Assembly (NCBI RefSeq): GCF_963576615.1
Contig: NC_088718.1
Coordinates: 27,999,377-28,063,376, forward strand
Direction: 5' to 3'
DNA length: 64,000 nucleotides
DNA from: Watersipora subatra
Taxonomy: Eukaryota; Bryozoa; Gymnolaemata; Cheilostomatida; Watersiporidae
Each line of letters opens with the position of its first letter. Within the stretch, counting starts at the first letter, position 1. The notes under the pieces were generated by a model that did no database searches, had not been told where the DNA came from, and worked only from the letters and a program-made list of their open reading frames with translations. Below, piece by piece: positions 49,985-62,417 of the stretch. Both the position numbers and the translations under genes were made by a program.

Positions 49985-51019
49985 GTCAAGTGGGGTAAGT
50001 GCACCATTGGGGCAAGTGCACCAGCTGTTGATATTTTATCAGCCAATCCCTGCATAGCTGTCTATGAGTTGCAGGACTATTACCCATGATCCTCCACAGG
50101 AAGCTATAAGCCCTGCATTCTGGATTTCAAATTTTTTGTGAAGTGAGCAACAAAAACGTAAATGCGCTATTTAAGTAGTTGGCTTTAAATTTAGAGCTGT
50201 TCACTGTTAATTTTATAACTTTCATTTTAGCGGATATTTGTTTTGGCTAACTATTGAGTGCAACTGGTGTCTGTCCATAGATTACTTTTTTTCTTGTTTT
50301 AATCCAAACAAATAATTTTGTATTATTTTAACTGGGGTGGTGCACTTGCCCCTGATAATTTTAGAGACAGGGGCAAGTGCACCTATGTAGTATACATTAA
50401 CATTAACCTATGTGCACCGTAATATATAACAAGGGCAGGGCAAGTGCACCACCCAGCACACATGTAGTTCTCCATCAAAAGAGACGGTTCAATCTCATTT
50501 TAAGTTCTCCAATCTCTATAGTCTTTTTTGTTATACTTTTGAGTTAGTCTATGTCAAATTTGTGGTTCACTTGAGTGAAACTGGTCACTTGAATTTCAAT
50601 GGTATAGAATTGCTAATTTTTAAAATTTTAATGTTCAATACGATCAACATTTCAGTGGTGCGGTACGAGCTCAAAAAACTTTTTTTTTCATCTCTATTGA
50701 ATTTTATATAATTTCAATATCAGCAATTTGGTGCATTTGCCTCTGTTTATCAACCAATGCATAACAATGGCAAAGAAGGCTAGGTGGTGCGCTTACCCCT
50801 GTATATGGGGTAAATGCACCACCTAGACACACATCTTTTAGCGCTTCACATAAAGCAATGATATTTAATTAACAGTCTTTTAGTGCTGATATTCTTGCTC
50901 AGAACATTCTGGAGTTTCACAATGACAAATATTAGACTCAAATATTTAGTTAAAGCAAAGCAGTAAGACTGCAAAATTGAATTACCCTTTTTCGATGGTG
51001 TACTTACCCCACTTGACCC
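49985..51019. mobile_element. TA-flanked element with many GGGGCAAGTGCACC motifs
   Basis: Left end GTCAAGTGGGGTAAGTGCACC and, on the minus strand, right end GGGTCAAGTGGGGTAAGT, flanked by TA (49983-49984, 51020-51021). The motif GGGGCAAGTGCACC or a variant occurs at least eight times in both orientations: near 50013, 50337, 50370, 50440, 50730, 50785, 50805 and at both ends. No transposase frame was found. TA flanks fit Tc1/mariner-like or related elements. Confidence 0.7.
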
Positions 51020-51021
51020 TA

Positions 51022-52849
51022 GTACTTTTAAATATAATATTTAGCAAGATTTTATATTTTAATAACATAATATTTTACAATATATTCATTGTTTATTTGG
51101 TTTCAAATTACCATTTACATTTACTACCTACATAGGAATTATTTTATTAGTTATAATTAGTTATAAATATAAACTAATGTAATACTGCTTATATTAAAAT
51201 TAATTTATATAAATAGTACAACACCACATTAAATATCACAGAGGCTCAGATTACAACTGATGATAGTAAATGTTTATTGTTCATATACGATAAAATATTT
51301 GTGATTGGCGTTTCAAATCTTAGTTATCAACATTATAACCAGTCACAAGAAGAGTTACTAATTTTTAGTTGGTAGAACTGGTAAAAAATAAATTTCTAAT
51401 ATCAATCATTAAATATAGATACCTTTATTGACTACAACATTTGCATTTTGATGCAATTTGATGTGAAATAAATCTCTTTTAATGTAATAATAGATATGAT
51501 GCTAATAATGTAAAGCAATAATTTTTACTAAGATCGGTTTATAAATAAATTACTATAATAGCTATGCAGGCTACCTGCTATAATACACTACTAGTGCAAC
51601 TAACATTTGTCAGTCCAAATAGGCCTTTAAGAAAAATGCCACCTAAATTGAAAGGCAAAGGTTACCAAAACATTCACAAATAACAGGAAGACTAAGCTAA
51701 AGACAACAGTCAGTGATGTCATAATTATTACTACAATATGACTGAGGAGATGAGACGAGCTAAGAGAGATGAATTTTCAAAACACCAAAACAGTACATTA
51801 TACTATATTCCTACAAGTCAGTAAACATAGGGTGACACTTCATGCCGTGCTACCAAGTTCATTAGTGTGTTATAAATATCATGTCCTTTCGTCACATGCA
51901 TTTGCATGTCTATGAGACGTCACAAAATAGTCAAGATTTCATGGATCAATTTTCAAAGTTTTATATAGATAAGATATTGTAAAATGACGTACTAAAAGTT
52001 GGAAATGTTCAAAAATGTGAAAAGATTTTACTCAAGATTCTCACAATAGAATTTGAGCCAAAGATAAGCACTACAATGTTTGTGCAATGATTACTGGATG
52101 CCATCAACTCATATTAGGAGTTATTTTCTCTGAATATCAGTAAGCGTACATTTAGCTGCTATTGTATGCAGTCATAATTGGGAGTTGTCATTTCTGTATA
52201 CTTTTATTTACTATTTTGTAGCATCCCTGGTTATTTAGTTTTTTGGGTTATTTAAGACTAAACAGAAACTATAACTATGTTATCTTTTTAAACCCTAAAA
52301 CTACTTTGTTCATTGAATAATCTTTGACATTTTATCAATATTCATCAATCTAATGTATGCAGCCATTATAAATCACATTCTTATTTCACTACAACATAAG
52401 AGTTAATACAGCTTGTATATAGCATATATAATACATATTATATGGTATATATATATTATATATCCTGCCTTGCCGTCTGTCTGTTTCAACAATAATTTGC
52501 ATCTTAGTGATGCATGCTTGGGTCGAGCATTATGGAAGAGAAAAGGTGACCCAGTTCTCAGTATATTATACTACTTCCGGAACTGTCAGATTAACATAAA
52601 GGGATGCTAGTGCAACACGTCCAGTCTGGCAGAGCCAGGTAGCCTTTTCACTTGCTCAGTGTGTGAAGGACAGAGGTGGATCTTTAACACGCCCACGTTG
52701 TCAGTTTGGTACCTTGATGTGGTACCTTGTGGTACCTGGCAAATGAGACCTCCAAGTTACGGTCTAGATCCGAAAGACACAACAATTTAGGGTTGCTGGG
52801 ATCCCTTACCAATTGAGCCGTACAAGCTTGATAGATTTAGTTGTCGATA
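51022..52849. other. No gene seen
   Basis: Very AT-rich. No exon, RNA gene or element end was recognised. A TATA-rich imperfect palindrome lies near 52415-52465. Confidence 0.6.
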
Positions 52850-52851
52850 TA

Positions 52852-53810
52852 CGAGGTCTGATCCAAAAGTTCCCGGAATTGAGTTGTATACTCGTGCATA
52901 TTCACACGATGGAAAAACCCATTGCAGGGTTGGCTGGGAAACACCTCTGGAGTGTTGTCACAAAATTTCAGGTTGCTATGACAATGCGTTCTCATGTGAA
53001 CTAACGATATGTCAAGGTCTGTCCGGTGCTTCGGTATTTTAAAAATTTTTTTTTATCATCATGTCTAATTAACAGGAACAGCGCATTTGCATTAAATTTT
53101 GTGTGAAATTAAGAAAAACAAGGATATTACGACCTTTAAAATAAAGTTTTGATCATTCTTGAAAGCTTCCTTAAAATCGTTGCAAGCGTGCATCCTGAGC
53201 TCGTTTTGGTCATCAGTCAGCAAGCTTGGCACGAACTTTGCTGCGACTCGTTTAATCTGTTAAAAATTGTTTAAATTGTCAGTTAAAACTTTTTGAACAG
53301 TTCCAAAAATAAGTCCAGTCTCTCAAAATATCTCTAATGGTTAAACGTCAATCTGGCATGACTAGTGACCTCACACTGTCAATTTACGAGCAGGTTCTTG
53401 CCGACGCTGGTCTGCCAGACCTCGCGTCATCTTCAGTGCTGTCTCTACCTTCACAAAAACGTTTGTACCACTCAAAAATTTGTGTTCTTTATAGACCAGC
53501 ATCTTCAAAAGCTGTAGTTAACATTTCAACTGTCTGAGTACTTTTTTTCCCTAATTTCGCACAAAATTTAATGCAAATACGCTGTTCCGATTGATTAGGC
53601 ATGACGATAAATTTGTTAAAAAAAATACCGAAGCACCGGACAGACCTTGACATATCGTTAGCTCACATGAGAACGCATTGTCATAGCAACCTGAAATTTT
53701 GTGACAACACTCCAGAGGTGTTTCCCAGCCAACCCTGCAATGGGTTTTTCCATCGTGTGAATATGCACGAGTATACAACTCAATTCCGGGAACTTTTGGA
53801 TCAGACCTCG
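52852..53810 (-). mobile_element. mariner element with long inverted arms
   Basis: Ends CGAGGTCTGATCCAAAAGTT on both strands, flanked by TA (52850-52851 and 53811-53812). This is a typical mariner terminus. The arms are inverted copies for about 250 bases: 52852 to about 53100 and about 53560 to 53810. Ordinary mariners have terminal repeats of about 30 bases. The interior holds a mariner transposase fragment on the minus strand. Confidence 0.88.
53105..53560 (-). pseudogene. mariner transposase, N-terminal fragment
   Basis: On the minus strand the reading starts near 53550 with TTAFEDAGL, a stop, then RTQIFEWYKRF. In a shifted frame it continues DDARSGRPASARTC, and nearer 53250 VAAKFVPSLLTDDQ, then NDFKEAFKNDQNFILKVV. 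These are the helix-turn-helix, linker and early catalytic parts of a mariner transposase. The first catalytic aspartate region and everything after it are gone, replaced by the inverted arm. At least one stop and two frameshifts. Confidence 0.8.
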
Positions 53811-54032
53811 TATGTCATTACATTGGTGCAAATATGCTATCGCTCTCTGTTACGGTGCAACATCACGGAGAGCAGTTGCGTAATTGTACGAGTGCTTAAC
53901 TTTGAGAGCAAGTAGTTAGCTCTTATCAGTAAGCATACTCAAATTAGCCATTGGCAATATGCCAGTCTAATAACAAGTGACAGGTAACTACACTACCTCT
54001 CATTGTTTATAAGCTGATTTTATTACCTGTGC

Positions 54033-54057
54033 AACGCCGCACATTTCGCTAGTATGT
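54033..54057 (+). mobile_element. Helitron-like 3-prime terminus, plus strand
   Basis: GTGCAACGCCGCAC can form a short hairpin and is followed by ATTTCGCTAGT. Only the terminus is recognisable. It faces the minus-strand terminus at 54073-54105 across a palindromic ATGTATATATATATACAAT spacer. Confidence 0.4.
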
Positions 54058-54072
54058 ATATATATATACAAT

Positions 54073-54400
54073 ACTAGCTGTGCTACCCGGCATTGCCCGG
54101 GTTATCAAAAAATATTTCTGTCTTTGGCCAGAAAAATCATTTGTATTTAACATATAACAACATTTGCCATTTTAAACTACATATCATGAGAGAAGTTTTT
54201 TGTGTAGTTGAAAGAAATTAAAATAGAAAATAAAAACAACTGTAAAGGTTTTCAAAATTTGTTAGCAACTAACTTTCAAACTTAATATTATGAGGAAATG
54301 TTTTTGTACAGAACAACTAAATTAAAAGTGAATAAAACAACTGTAAAAGTTTTGATCCCACTGTAAGTTTAAAATTTCATAACTTTCAGCTTTTTCATTG
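54073..54400 (-). mobile_element. Helitron-like non-autonomous repeat copy
   Basis: On the minus strand it ends CCCGGGCAATGCCGGGTAGC then ACAGCTAGT, a strong hairpin ahead of a CTAG end. The body matches the copies at 718-1064 and 8695-9604: AACATATAACAACATTTGCC, CAACTGTAAAGG and related blocks, read on plus. Confidence 0.5.
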
Positions 54401-55186
54401 TTCGAGATCCAAAACTATTTTTCTCATTAGAATAAATGTATATAAATTTTAGTCCGTTCCAAGGCAAGAAAACACTTTCGTGAAGTATTTTACATTTTAC
54501 ACCATAAAATGTACTGTATACTGCATACTATAGATAAAAACGGGTAGATATAGATCGTGTTTAATTTTAATAAAATGTTTTCTATTTATGATATTTGTAA
54601 AAGAAAACAAAGGTTAACATTTTGTATGTTTTGCTCTTAAAACACCAAAAACATTAAAAGTTAAGATACAATAACAAAAATTGCAGAAATTGTTAAGGAA
54701 ACAGCAAAAAATGCAGCAGATGAGTTACATCAAAAATCGTAGGAAAAAGAAAATACAAACAGCAAAGGCACGTTCACTTCACATCTTTTGAAGGAGAATC
54801 TTCCTCCAAAACAATTTACGGTAACTCGACTTGAGGGGTTATCTCCCTAGCAAATCCCTTCGGTAGAGGAAACATCGTCCCTGATGGTTCCACCATTTTG
54901 TAAAGAATTTATGAAGCGTAAATTGTTTATTCGTTTGGAAACGAATGTTTTCATGCTGTTCCCGGAGCTTTTCTAATTCCAATGCGCATGCTCCGGTTTG
55001 GTCGAGAATCGAATTTATGTTCAAGACCCGAGATGAACAAATCTTAAAGTATTTGGTCCAAAACCGAGTTGGTTGAGAACCGAAGCGTTTGAGACCGAGG
55101 CTCCACTAAATATAATCAGTATACAAATCTCCAAATTTCAAGTTCGAGATAAATTATTGTCGATATCACGGGCCTATTGGGACAGA

Positions 55187-55520
55187 AAATTCATTTGTAT
55201 TTAACATATAACAACATTTGCCATTCTAACTTTCAAACTACATATCATAGAAGAAATGTTTTGTGTAGTTGACATAACTTAAGAGAAAATAGAAACAGCT
55301 GTAGAGGCTTTCAAACTTGATCAAACAACTGTAACTTTCAAACTTCATACCATGAGGAACAAGTTTTGAGAATGACAACTAAATTAAAAATAAATAAAAC
55401 AACTGTAAAGTTTTTAAACAACTGTAAATTTAAAATTTCATAACTTGAAGAAGTGTTTCGTTGAAATAAATCAGAAGGAAAACTAGAAACTTAAAGGCGT
55501 TTAAATGTAAATGTGAAATC
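55187..55520 (-). mobile_element. Helitron-like repeat copy without terminus
   Basis: Shares AATTCATTTGTATTTAACAT, AACATTTGCCATTCTAAC and TTTCAAACTACATATCAT with the copy at 54073. The CTAG-type end is missing; a CACGGGCC stretch stands in its place. Confidence 0.5.
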
Positions 55521-56262
55521 CTTAGCAAATAATGGCAAAATATAGTCTATTTTGTAACGATTACAATCCAAAATTATTTGATATAAGAATGATATGATTT
55601 TAGTTCGTTTCAGTGTTGGCATGCAAAAATTGACATGTAGGCTAATATCGTAGACTGTAGGGACTTATTATCATCATTAAAAATAGTGCCAAAATACTAT
55701 GTTATCCTTAGTAACTATAGGTACCTACAATGATTTCAGTGAATTTAGTGGTTATGATCTGCGTGCCCAAGATAATATAACATTACAATGTGCTACGTGT
55801 GGAGTTTTTGCTTTCGAGACAAACGTATAACATAAACTCCGAATCTAACTTAAATGAATTTAGTTTACTAAACACATACTTGAAAGAAGTTTTAGTATGC
55901 AGTTTAGTGAACCATAAACCTTTAGCATTAATTTATATCATTGCGAGATGTTTTTATTTTAACTGATACCAAATATACCGTATAACGGATACAGATAACT
56001 CGCCATGGAAAGTTCAGTGACGTAAATCTTTTATTAACTTATATAATCAATTATAATTCGTCAAGTTTTAAGTTCAAGATTAATGATCGTGAAGCCGAAT
56101 AAGTCAACCCAAACGGAAAAAGATGAATAGGCATGGTGTTGCATATGCTTAGGCCCCAAAATAGTTCTGAACAGAAGCATCGTACCTCGTCGACGCTGAA
56201 GGCTAAAATAATTAGCACGCTCATTGTGTATCCGTTATATTAAAACATCTTCAACCACTATG

Positions 56263-56338
56263 GCTTTGTAGCTCAGTGGTAGAGTGTTTGGATTAGTATG
56301 TTGTCATGGAATCGTCGTGAGTTCAATCCGGCTTGAAT
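56263..56338 (+). repeat. tRNA-derived SINE head
   Basis: Begins GGCTTTGTAGC, with A box TAGCTCAGTGGTAGAG and B-box-like GAGTTCAATCC about 45 bases downstream. The 3-prime half does not pair with GGCTTTG as a tRNA acceptor stem would, so it is more likely a SINE head. An AT-rich palindromic tail (TACGTATACGTATA, TATATATATACAT) follows to about 56470. Confidence 0.6.
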
Positions 56339-56469
56339 ATAATATAAATACATAAATATACGTATACGTATATATAGTTTAGTATATATAAAATATAACT
56401 ATGTATATATATATACATATTTATGTATATATTATATACATAAATATGTATATATATATACATAGTTAT

Positions 56470-57965
56470 ATTTTTTCAACTCTGAGAGTTGTCTAATGAT
56501 CTTGGTATTGAAAGACGTTTAACCTATTTAAATGAGTCAGAAATAAGAGTGACCAAAATAATGTATTTTGAAATGTAGTTGATGATAAAGGGAAACCTTA
56601 AAACTAAAACTCCCATGCACGAAACAAAGTTCAGGAAGTTTTTTCTTAGGTACACAGTTTTATCGATTTTTTTTCAATAAGAGGAATGCTTTACGAATGA
56701 CTAGAACGAAAGAAAAAAGTAACTTTTGAAATACGTAATCAATAATCTACCAACAGCATGAAAATAGAATTATAAACTTTACAAATCTTTTGTTATAAAC
56801 TAGTGTTGATTATGGATCAGTGCACACCAAGCTCTGTCATTACAATGACAGCCACCTGGTTCGGTAACAGCTAACAAAAGTATGGAAATTCGAAATTATG
56901 TAATATTTCTTAGCTAGTCAGAGCGAGACTTGAGAAACATGTTTAGTTTACCATTAATTTTTTATATGCGCCACTTTGACTAAGTTACAGGTTTTTGTTG
57001 GAACTTTGTCATTGGAAGAGTCAAATATATGAATACAAAATAAAACACCTAAGATTTGTTTATCGTCCAGCTGCGGGCGTTGCTTTTCGTTTTTAACATT
57101 TCTTCTAGTAGATGCTGAGCTCGAAACAAAGCTTTTGCACTTGATTTGTTCTGAAGAAAGGCGGCAATGAATAGGTGAGATGTTTGCTCATACAAGGTTC
57201 TACTAACTAGGTTGACAGTCGTGCTTTCAGCTTATAGTCACCTGCCGAGTTCACAGCTCACCACAGAAAGTGGCGGTTATCGTTGCTGGCTAACTTAAGA
57301 TTAGATTGGTAAGCTATTTTAAAATAACCATTTAGTGCTTAGTTAGCTTTACAGAAGAGACTTTGACATGGCTGGGGAATCTTTGATTTTGAAACATCAA
57401 GTTGAAGTGTTTAGGTGTTGAAGTGAGACATTTATTTACATAGTTTTAAAGTTAATGTAAATTAAAAGGTAGGTAACTCGAAATTCTCCCGCTGTTCCTT
57501 AAAAAATGCTTTTCTAATAGAGATACCTCTTCGCAGAATTCACACTTCAATGAGCTTTGTACATGGGTAAGCAGCGTGGAACTTTTGTAGAGTTTTGGTG
57601 AGCTTTCTAGAGCATGAAGCTTTGTGGCGCCCTTGCATTAAAACATAAGTAGTATCTTTGTAGAAAAACTAGAGTAACAGAAGTTCAGGGGATTTAAAAA
57701 CCCTAAAAAAAGTCGCATTTTGATGCAGTTGTTCAAGAATGCCAAGTTGGTGCTGCCAACCCTGCTGCTTGCCAAAATCAAGCTGAAGATTGATTTATGT
57801 CTCAATGAATCAGAATAGAAGAGCTAGTAGTTCATTTTAAATGCCTTGCTGATTGCTGCTTTTTTGAAAATTATGTCTAGGTTGTATGTTTGAACCTTTT
57901 CCAATTAATGGCTGCAAATATGCTTGGTATATATTATTATGATAATTTATTATTTTATAAATGAA
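56470..57965. other. No gene seen
   Basis: No exon with splice support, element end or RNA gene recognised. Confidence 0.55.
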
Positions 57966-58053
57966 CTCCAAGGTTTCTGGTAGAAGACCCAAGCTTGTTT
58001 ACCCCTTACCACCTACTTCGGTAAATTATGATGAGGAAACAATTCATATATAT
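57966..58053 (+). mobile_element. 5-prime-truncated R4/Dong-like LINE tail
   Basis: Matches the end of the LINE at 11895-15118: CTCCAAGGTTTCTGGTAG (last codons and stop), AGACCCAAGC, TACCACC, GATGAGGAAAC, then CATATATATAAG. Only the final coding bases and the 3-prime UTR remain. Like the long copy it abuts a TA-rich tract. Confidence 0.75.
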
Positions 58054-60530
58054 AAGTTTTTTGGCAGTCACCCCCAAAAAAGAGTAAATAGTGCACTAAA
58101 AAGTTATATAGTGTAAACCACTGAGGGTTCACACTAATGTAATATGGGAAGAAAACTTTTAGAATCTTTTTAGAGAGCATTTTTTTGCTCTTTTGGGTAG
58201 TTACATCACTAGTTAATTACTAAATTTAAAAAAGATCATGGTGGTGCCCACCACTGTTCAAAACTTGAGAAGACGTTTTTAAAACCAGTGGGATATTCTC
58301 GTTTACAAACGGGATGAAAGGTTGAACTTACGATTGCTGTAGTAGGTAGTAATAATAGTGGCGCTCAGATTTCAACAGGCGTCAATATTGCTAGGTATTT
58401 GGAACAGCTCAATGACCCTGTCTCACTCATTTAAAATTTAATAGAGACTTGCAACTGATATGATTCTATGATTAGTGATTCAGTTTAGAAAATACTAGTT
58501 ATTATGGATTTAAATAACTGGCAACAATGGTAATTTATATCGCATCGGAGCACACAAAGTCTAAATGTACCTATGTTGACCGCTCATAGATTTAGACGAA
58601 GACAACATAGAAGGTACAGGATAGTGACTTGTAAAAGGTGTTCTGTTTTGTTCTTGCTTATTCTTTAGCAAATATTTTACATACATATCCCAAAATGCAA
58701 CTTTAAAATAAAAACATGGAAAATTTTACGTGTGAGCAGATCTATATTAAAAATACAATTTCATGTTTTATGGTAAACCAGTTTGAAATATGTTATTAAA
58801 TGTCATAAACTTACAATATAAAGATACATTTTGATTCTTTATTTTCAGCTCATATGAATGATTCCACTTGTTTACTTTATAATATACATTCACCACTTAT
58901 ATACTAAGTTTCTATACATGAATGTTTTAGCGACACTTGAGTGTCAGTGCCGAATCGCTGGGCTGACATGCAAATTATGATTCCGTAAGATCATGTTTCT
59001 ACAGGGTGCTATAATAGAGCGATGGTTGTGCGACACCTTATGTCAAGGCATCAGGGTTAAAACATTCAAATTCAACCAAAAGTGAGAGACCGACCTTTAT
59101 AGTTGCAAAGAGACCAACAGAGACTCGTAACTCAGCAACTTGTACCAATTAGTTGATATCAATAATGAAAGAGACAAACAGCCAAGCAACTTGTGACATC
59201 ATTTCGGCTTTTATTTTCCTTCTTAGCAGTTAAACCCGATCAAGTTTTGCAGATTTAAATCTTGAAACATTTTGGTAGGCAGATCAACTTAAACATCAAA
59301 ACAACCACAGATAATAGAAATATACCGATACTTTCTGACAACATCTACTAAAATGTTTGTAAATTCATGTTTAATTAGGGTAGCAGAGGAGAAGCGCAAC
59401 TAAGCTCTTCTAAATCCCTGCGCAAGTAAATGTGTAGACGGTGATGGGAAACTAACATATTGGAGGGTGAAAGGCAGCTGTCTATAGTTATGAGGCAAAG
59501 GATAGTGAGTCAGAACATTATCCGTGTTATCACATAGCTGTACGTCATGACTATAGTTAGGGCGCCCGTTACACCCCACTCCTCCTTGTTCAAATGTAAC
59601 ATGAGCAAGCCAGATCATAAAAATGTTTTATTTAAACAGCTTCTACTCAAGCAAAGCTAACAATGATAACTCAGTCAGGCAGCAGCCGTCTCCAATCAAA
59701 CTTATAACTTATTTAAATAGATACAAAAAAATTGTTATAAACACTTTGCTGGCTATCTCTATTTTCGAAAAAGTGAGAGTAAAAAATTGTGAGATGGTAG
59801 GCTGTTTTATGAATGTCAATCCATTGTTTTTTTTTGACGTCATCAAGTCATTTGCACATGCGCTCGTTCACGAAAAAGCCGCCATATTTGTAAAAAACGA
59901 TCGTTTATCTTTTATTTACTAGTACTTTTTGGTGTTGTTTTCAAAAGATCATTGCAAAAGCTTCGTGTTTCAAACAATAAAATTGTCTATAAAGATGGCC
60001 AACAACGATAAAATTACGTCACGAAAAAACGAAGGATTTGCGACGGAAAGCCACCATGATTACAGCCAAATCGAGACTTTCAATATTGGCTTTTGTTAAG
60101 GAAGCAGCTGAAGTAACCCAATAGTTACTTCTAGATATTAAAAGGTGTTAGTCTTGTTCAACCTGGTTCAAGCAAGTAAAACCAAAGCTTGCATCTGATT
60201 GGACAACTTACTATTAATGAGTACAATATTCTCTTTATGTTCTTTTGATCGTGGCTCAAATGTGTGAAGTGAAATGACAATCATACAAAACACTGATGGA
60301 AAAACATGAATTTAATTAGTGCTGTTCAGACCTTTCAGAATTTTTAGACCAAAAATTTTAGTTGCTTTATTTAAGCTGTACATATTTTAGAAGCTCTGTG
60401 CCCATTCTCAAGGTGTCTCCTTTTAACTTCTTTGCTAACAGGGAAACAGATCGTAGGCGCATTCAAGTGTTGAAGAATCAAGTGCCCTTGTTTGTACAGC
60501 TCAGTATTGTAAAGGTCTGGCCCCGGTAGC
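58054..60530. other. No gene; diverged Tigger-like fragment near 59221-59345
   Basis: Between 59221 and 59345 the blocks GATCAAGTTTTGCAGAT, ATAATAGAAATATACCGATAC and TTTCTGACAAC resemble the inner part of the elements at 1629 and 32381, suggesting an old third copy. Nothing else was recognised in this stretch. Confidence 0.4.
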
Positions 60531-60896
60531 TGAGCCAGCTTTACTTTTCCTAGCAAGGCAGTGCAGTCTGAACACTGGGCCTTCCCCTCGTTGGCCTGCC
60601 TGACACACCTAGTAGTCGGATCAGGCAGCGGCTGGTTGTCCTCAGTTCAGGCTCACTTGGAAGGCTAGCACGGCCTGCTCTCTGAGACCCTATCTTGGCT
60701 AATTCAGGTCCCGGCTAGCTTACTGGAGGGCCTGATCTCCAATGCTATCGCATTTCTGATCAGGTCCGATCGTAAAGCAGCCCACCCTTAGCCTTCCTTA
60801 GGTGTCTCCCCAAAGCAGTTCGTGCCTGAAGCCAGATCAGTTCTGGCAGAAGGATCCTTATTATGCCGACCAGGCAGGCATCAAACGCAGGCAGTT

Positions 60897-61251
60897 TGTA
60901 AGAATAAGTATAGTGTATTTAGCGTATATCAGTACATGTACAACTTCGTCTTGACAGTATCAATTCCGTAAGCAGAATCCCAAAGAGTTGGCTTATGCCT
61001 GCTCCTTTTATACTATTTGCTCCGCCCACAATTATATAATATCCATTGTGTTATATCAGGCCTGCGAGGCAGGCCCAGACAATAGGTATAATGGGGTGCT
61101 AGCAGGCCTGCGAAGCAGGCCCAAAAAATGTAGTATTATGTAACAGGTTCACCAGAGTATTATATAACCGGTTAAGAAATATACATAAAGTAACTAGGAA
61201 TAACGTTGTCTCAAGCACAACATATGGTTTAGTATAGTCCCGTCCTCCACA
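60897..61251 (-). mobile_element. LTR-like segment with TATA box
   Basis: On the minus strand it starts TGTGGAGGACGGGAC and ends TATTCTTACA, giving the TG...CA borders of an LTR over 355 bases. It contains a TATA box AGTATAAAAGGAGCAGG and two GGCCTGCnnnGCAGGCC palindromes. The downstream sequence (60540-60896) is clearly richer in G and C, as an internal region might be. No partner LTR, clear primer-binding site or gag/pol was found, so this is provisional. Confidence 0.4.
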
Positions 61252-61971
61252 GTATTTCTTAGGGTCAAGAATTGAAAACTAGCAAAAATATACAAGAACA
61301 AAAAAACTAAAATATATAAATTTCTCTTATACTCTCACCGAAGGATCTTGTACAGAGGTACCTCAATGAGCATCAGTGAGATGGCAGTCGTGGCCATTCG
61401 CTGTTCTCTTCTTACGTTTTATGAAGTCGAAAAAAATTGCAAAGCACTTGTGACACCATTCATCCCACCTCCTATACACCCTCCACGCTCAATATTCTCT
61501 AATGAACGTTAAAAAAAGACGTAAATGCTTATGATCACTGAAAAAGTGGGTTTCTTACATACGAGTTTAGTAGTTTCTAATTTGTGGATTTCTACTTATG
61601 GCGGGTGGTGGTCATCAGTCCCGATAAACCAGGAAAAGTGAAGAATTACTGCGCTGATCTAAGATAATCTAAGATCCTATTGAACCTCCCAAGTTATTTT
61701 GAGGGTTTATAATTAGCTGATATATCGCATCTTACGATTCCTCCCGGTTCCACCAGGCATAGTGTAGGCTATGCATAGGGCAGTCAGGCTCCGATTGTAT
61801 TCTTTCTACATCTGTAAACTTTTTTTATATTTTGGCACCAGGTGGTTGGCTATAAGGTAGTCGGACGCCTCTGAATGCGGTAGGTGAACAAATGAAGCTT
61901 TGAAAGTTTTCGTTAATATTTTGAAATAGTTAGTTCATCTAAGATAGAATAATCAGCTACTTTCCATCTAA

Positions 61972-62414
61972 AGGCTGGTTCACACACACTACATATATCA
62001 CTTTCAGCGTTCATCATCGATTATGTGAACCGTGAACCGATGGCATCGATGAAGCATGGCGGACACGTCAGGAAAGTTTGCAACTGTCACACTTGCTCGA
62101 CATTTCGCCAAGCATCGACGACGGCCTCTCAAATGGGACCATTTCGGCGATGGTTATTCGCTGTTGCAGATAGCGGGGTTTATTCAAATCCGTTTATGAT
62201 AGTCGCTGCGAGACCAATTTTTAATTTTAGTACCCGAAAACAGAGAGGTTTTTTCGCGAAAATTAAAAAATATAAATGAGAACACTACGCCACGAAGTAT
62301 TTCCTGATGCGAACACAGTTGAGTTTGTGATAGTGTGAATATTTTTATTATCGGCGATCACCAAAGTATTGTGGCATAAACACCGAGATACGACGATATA
62401 ATGTGAACCAGCCT
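61972..62414. mobile_element. PIF/Harbinger-like MITE
   Basis: Ends AGGCTGGTTCACA on both strands with TAA duplicated outside (61969-61971 and 62415-62417). A 3-bp TWA duplication with such ends is typical of PIF/Harbinger. The inner open frame 62025-62279 has no transposase motif. Confidence 0.7.
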
Positions 62415-62417
62415 TAA

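Noticed and set aside
53337-53537. Plus-strand open frame inside the mariner element
   Set aside because: The opposite strand reads as mariner transposase; this is its shadow.
62025-62279. Open frame in the Harbinger-like MITE
   Set aside because: No transposase or Myb-like motif; the element has MITE length and the frame is likely chance.
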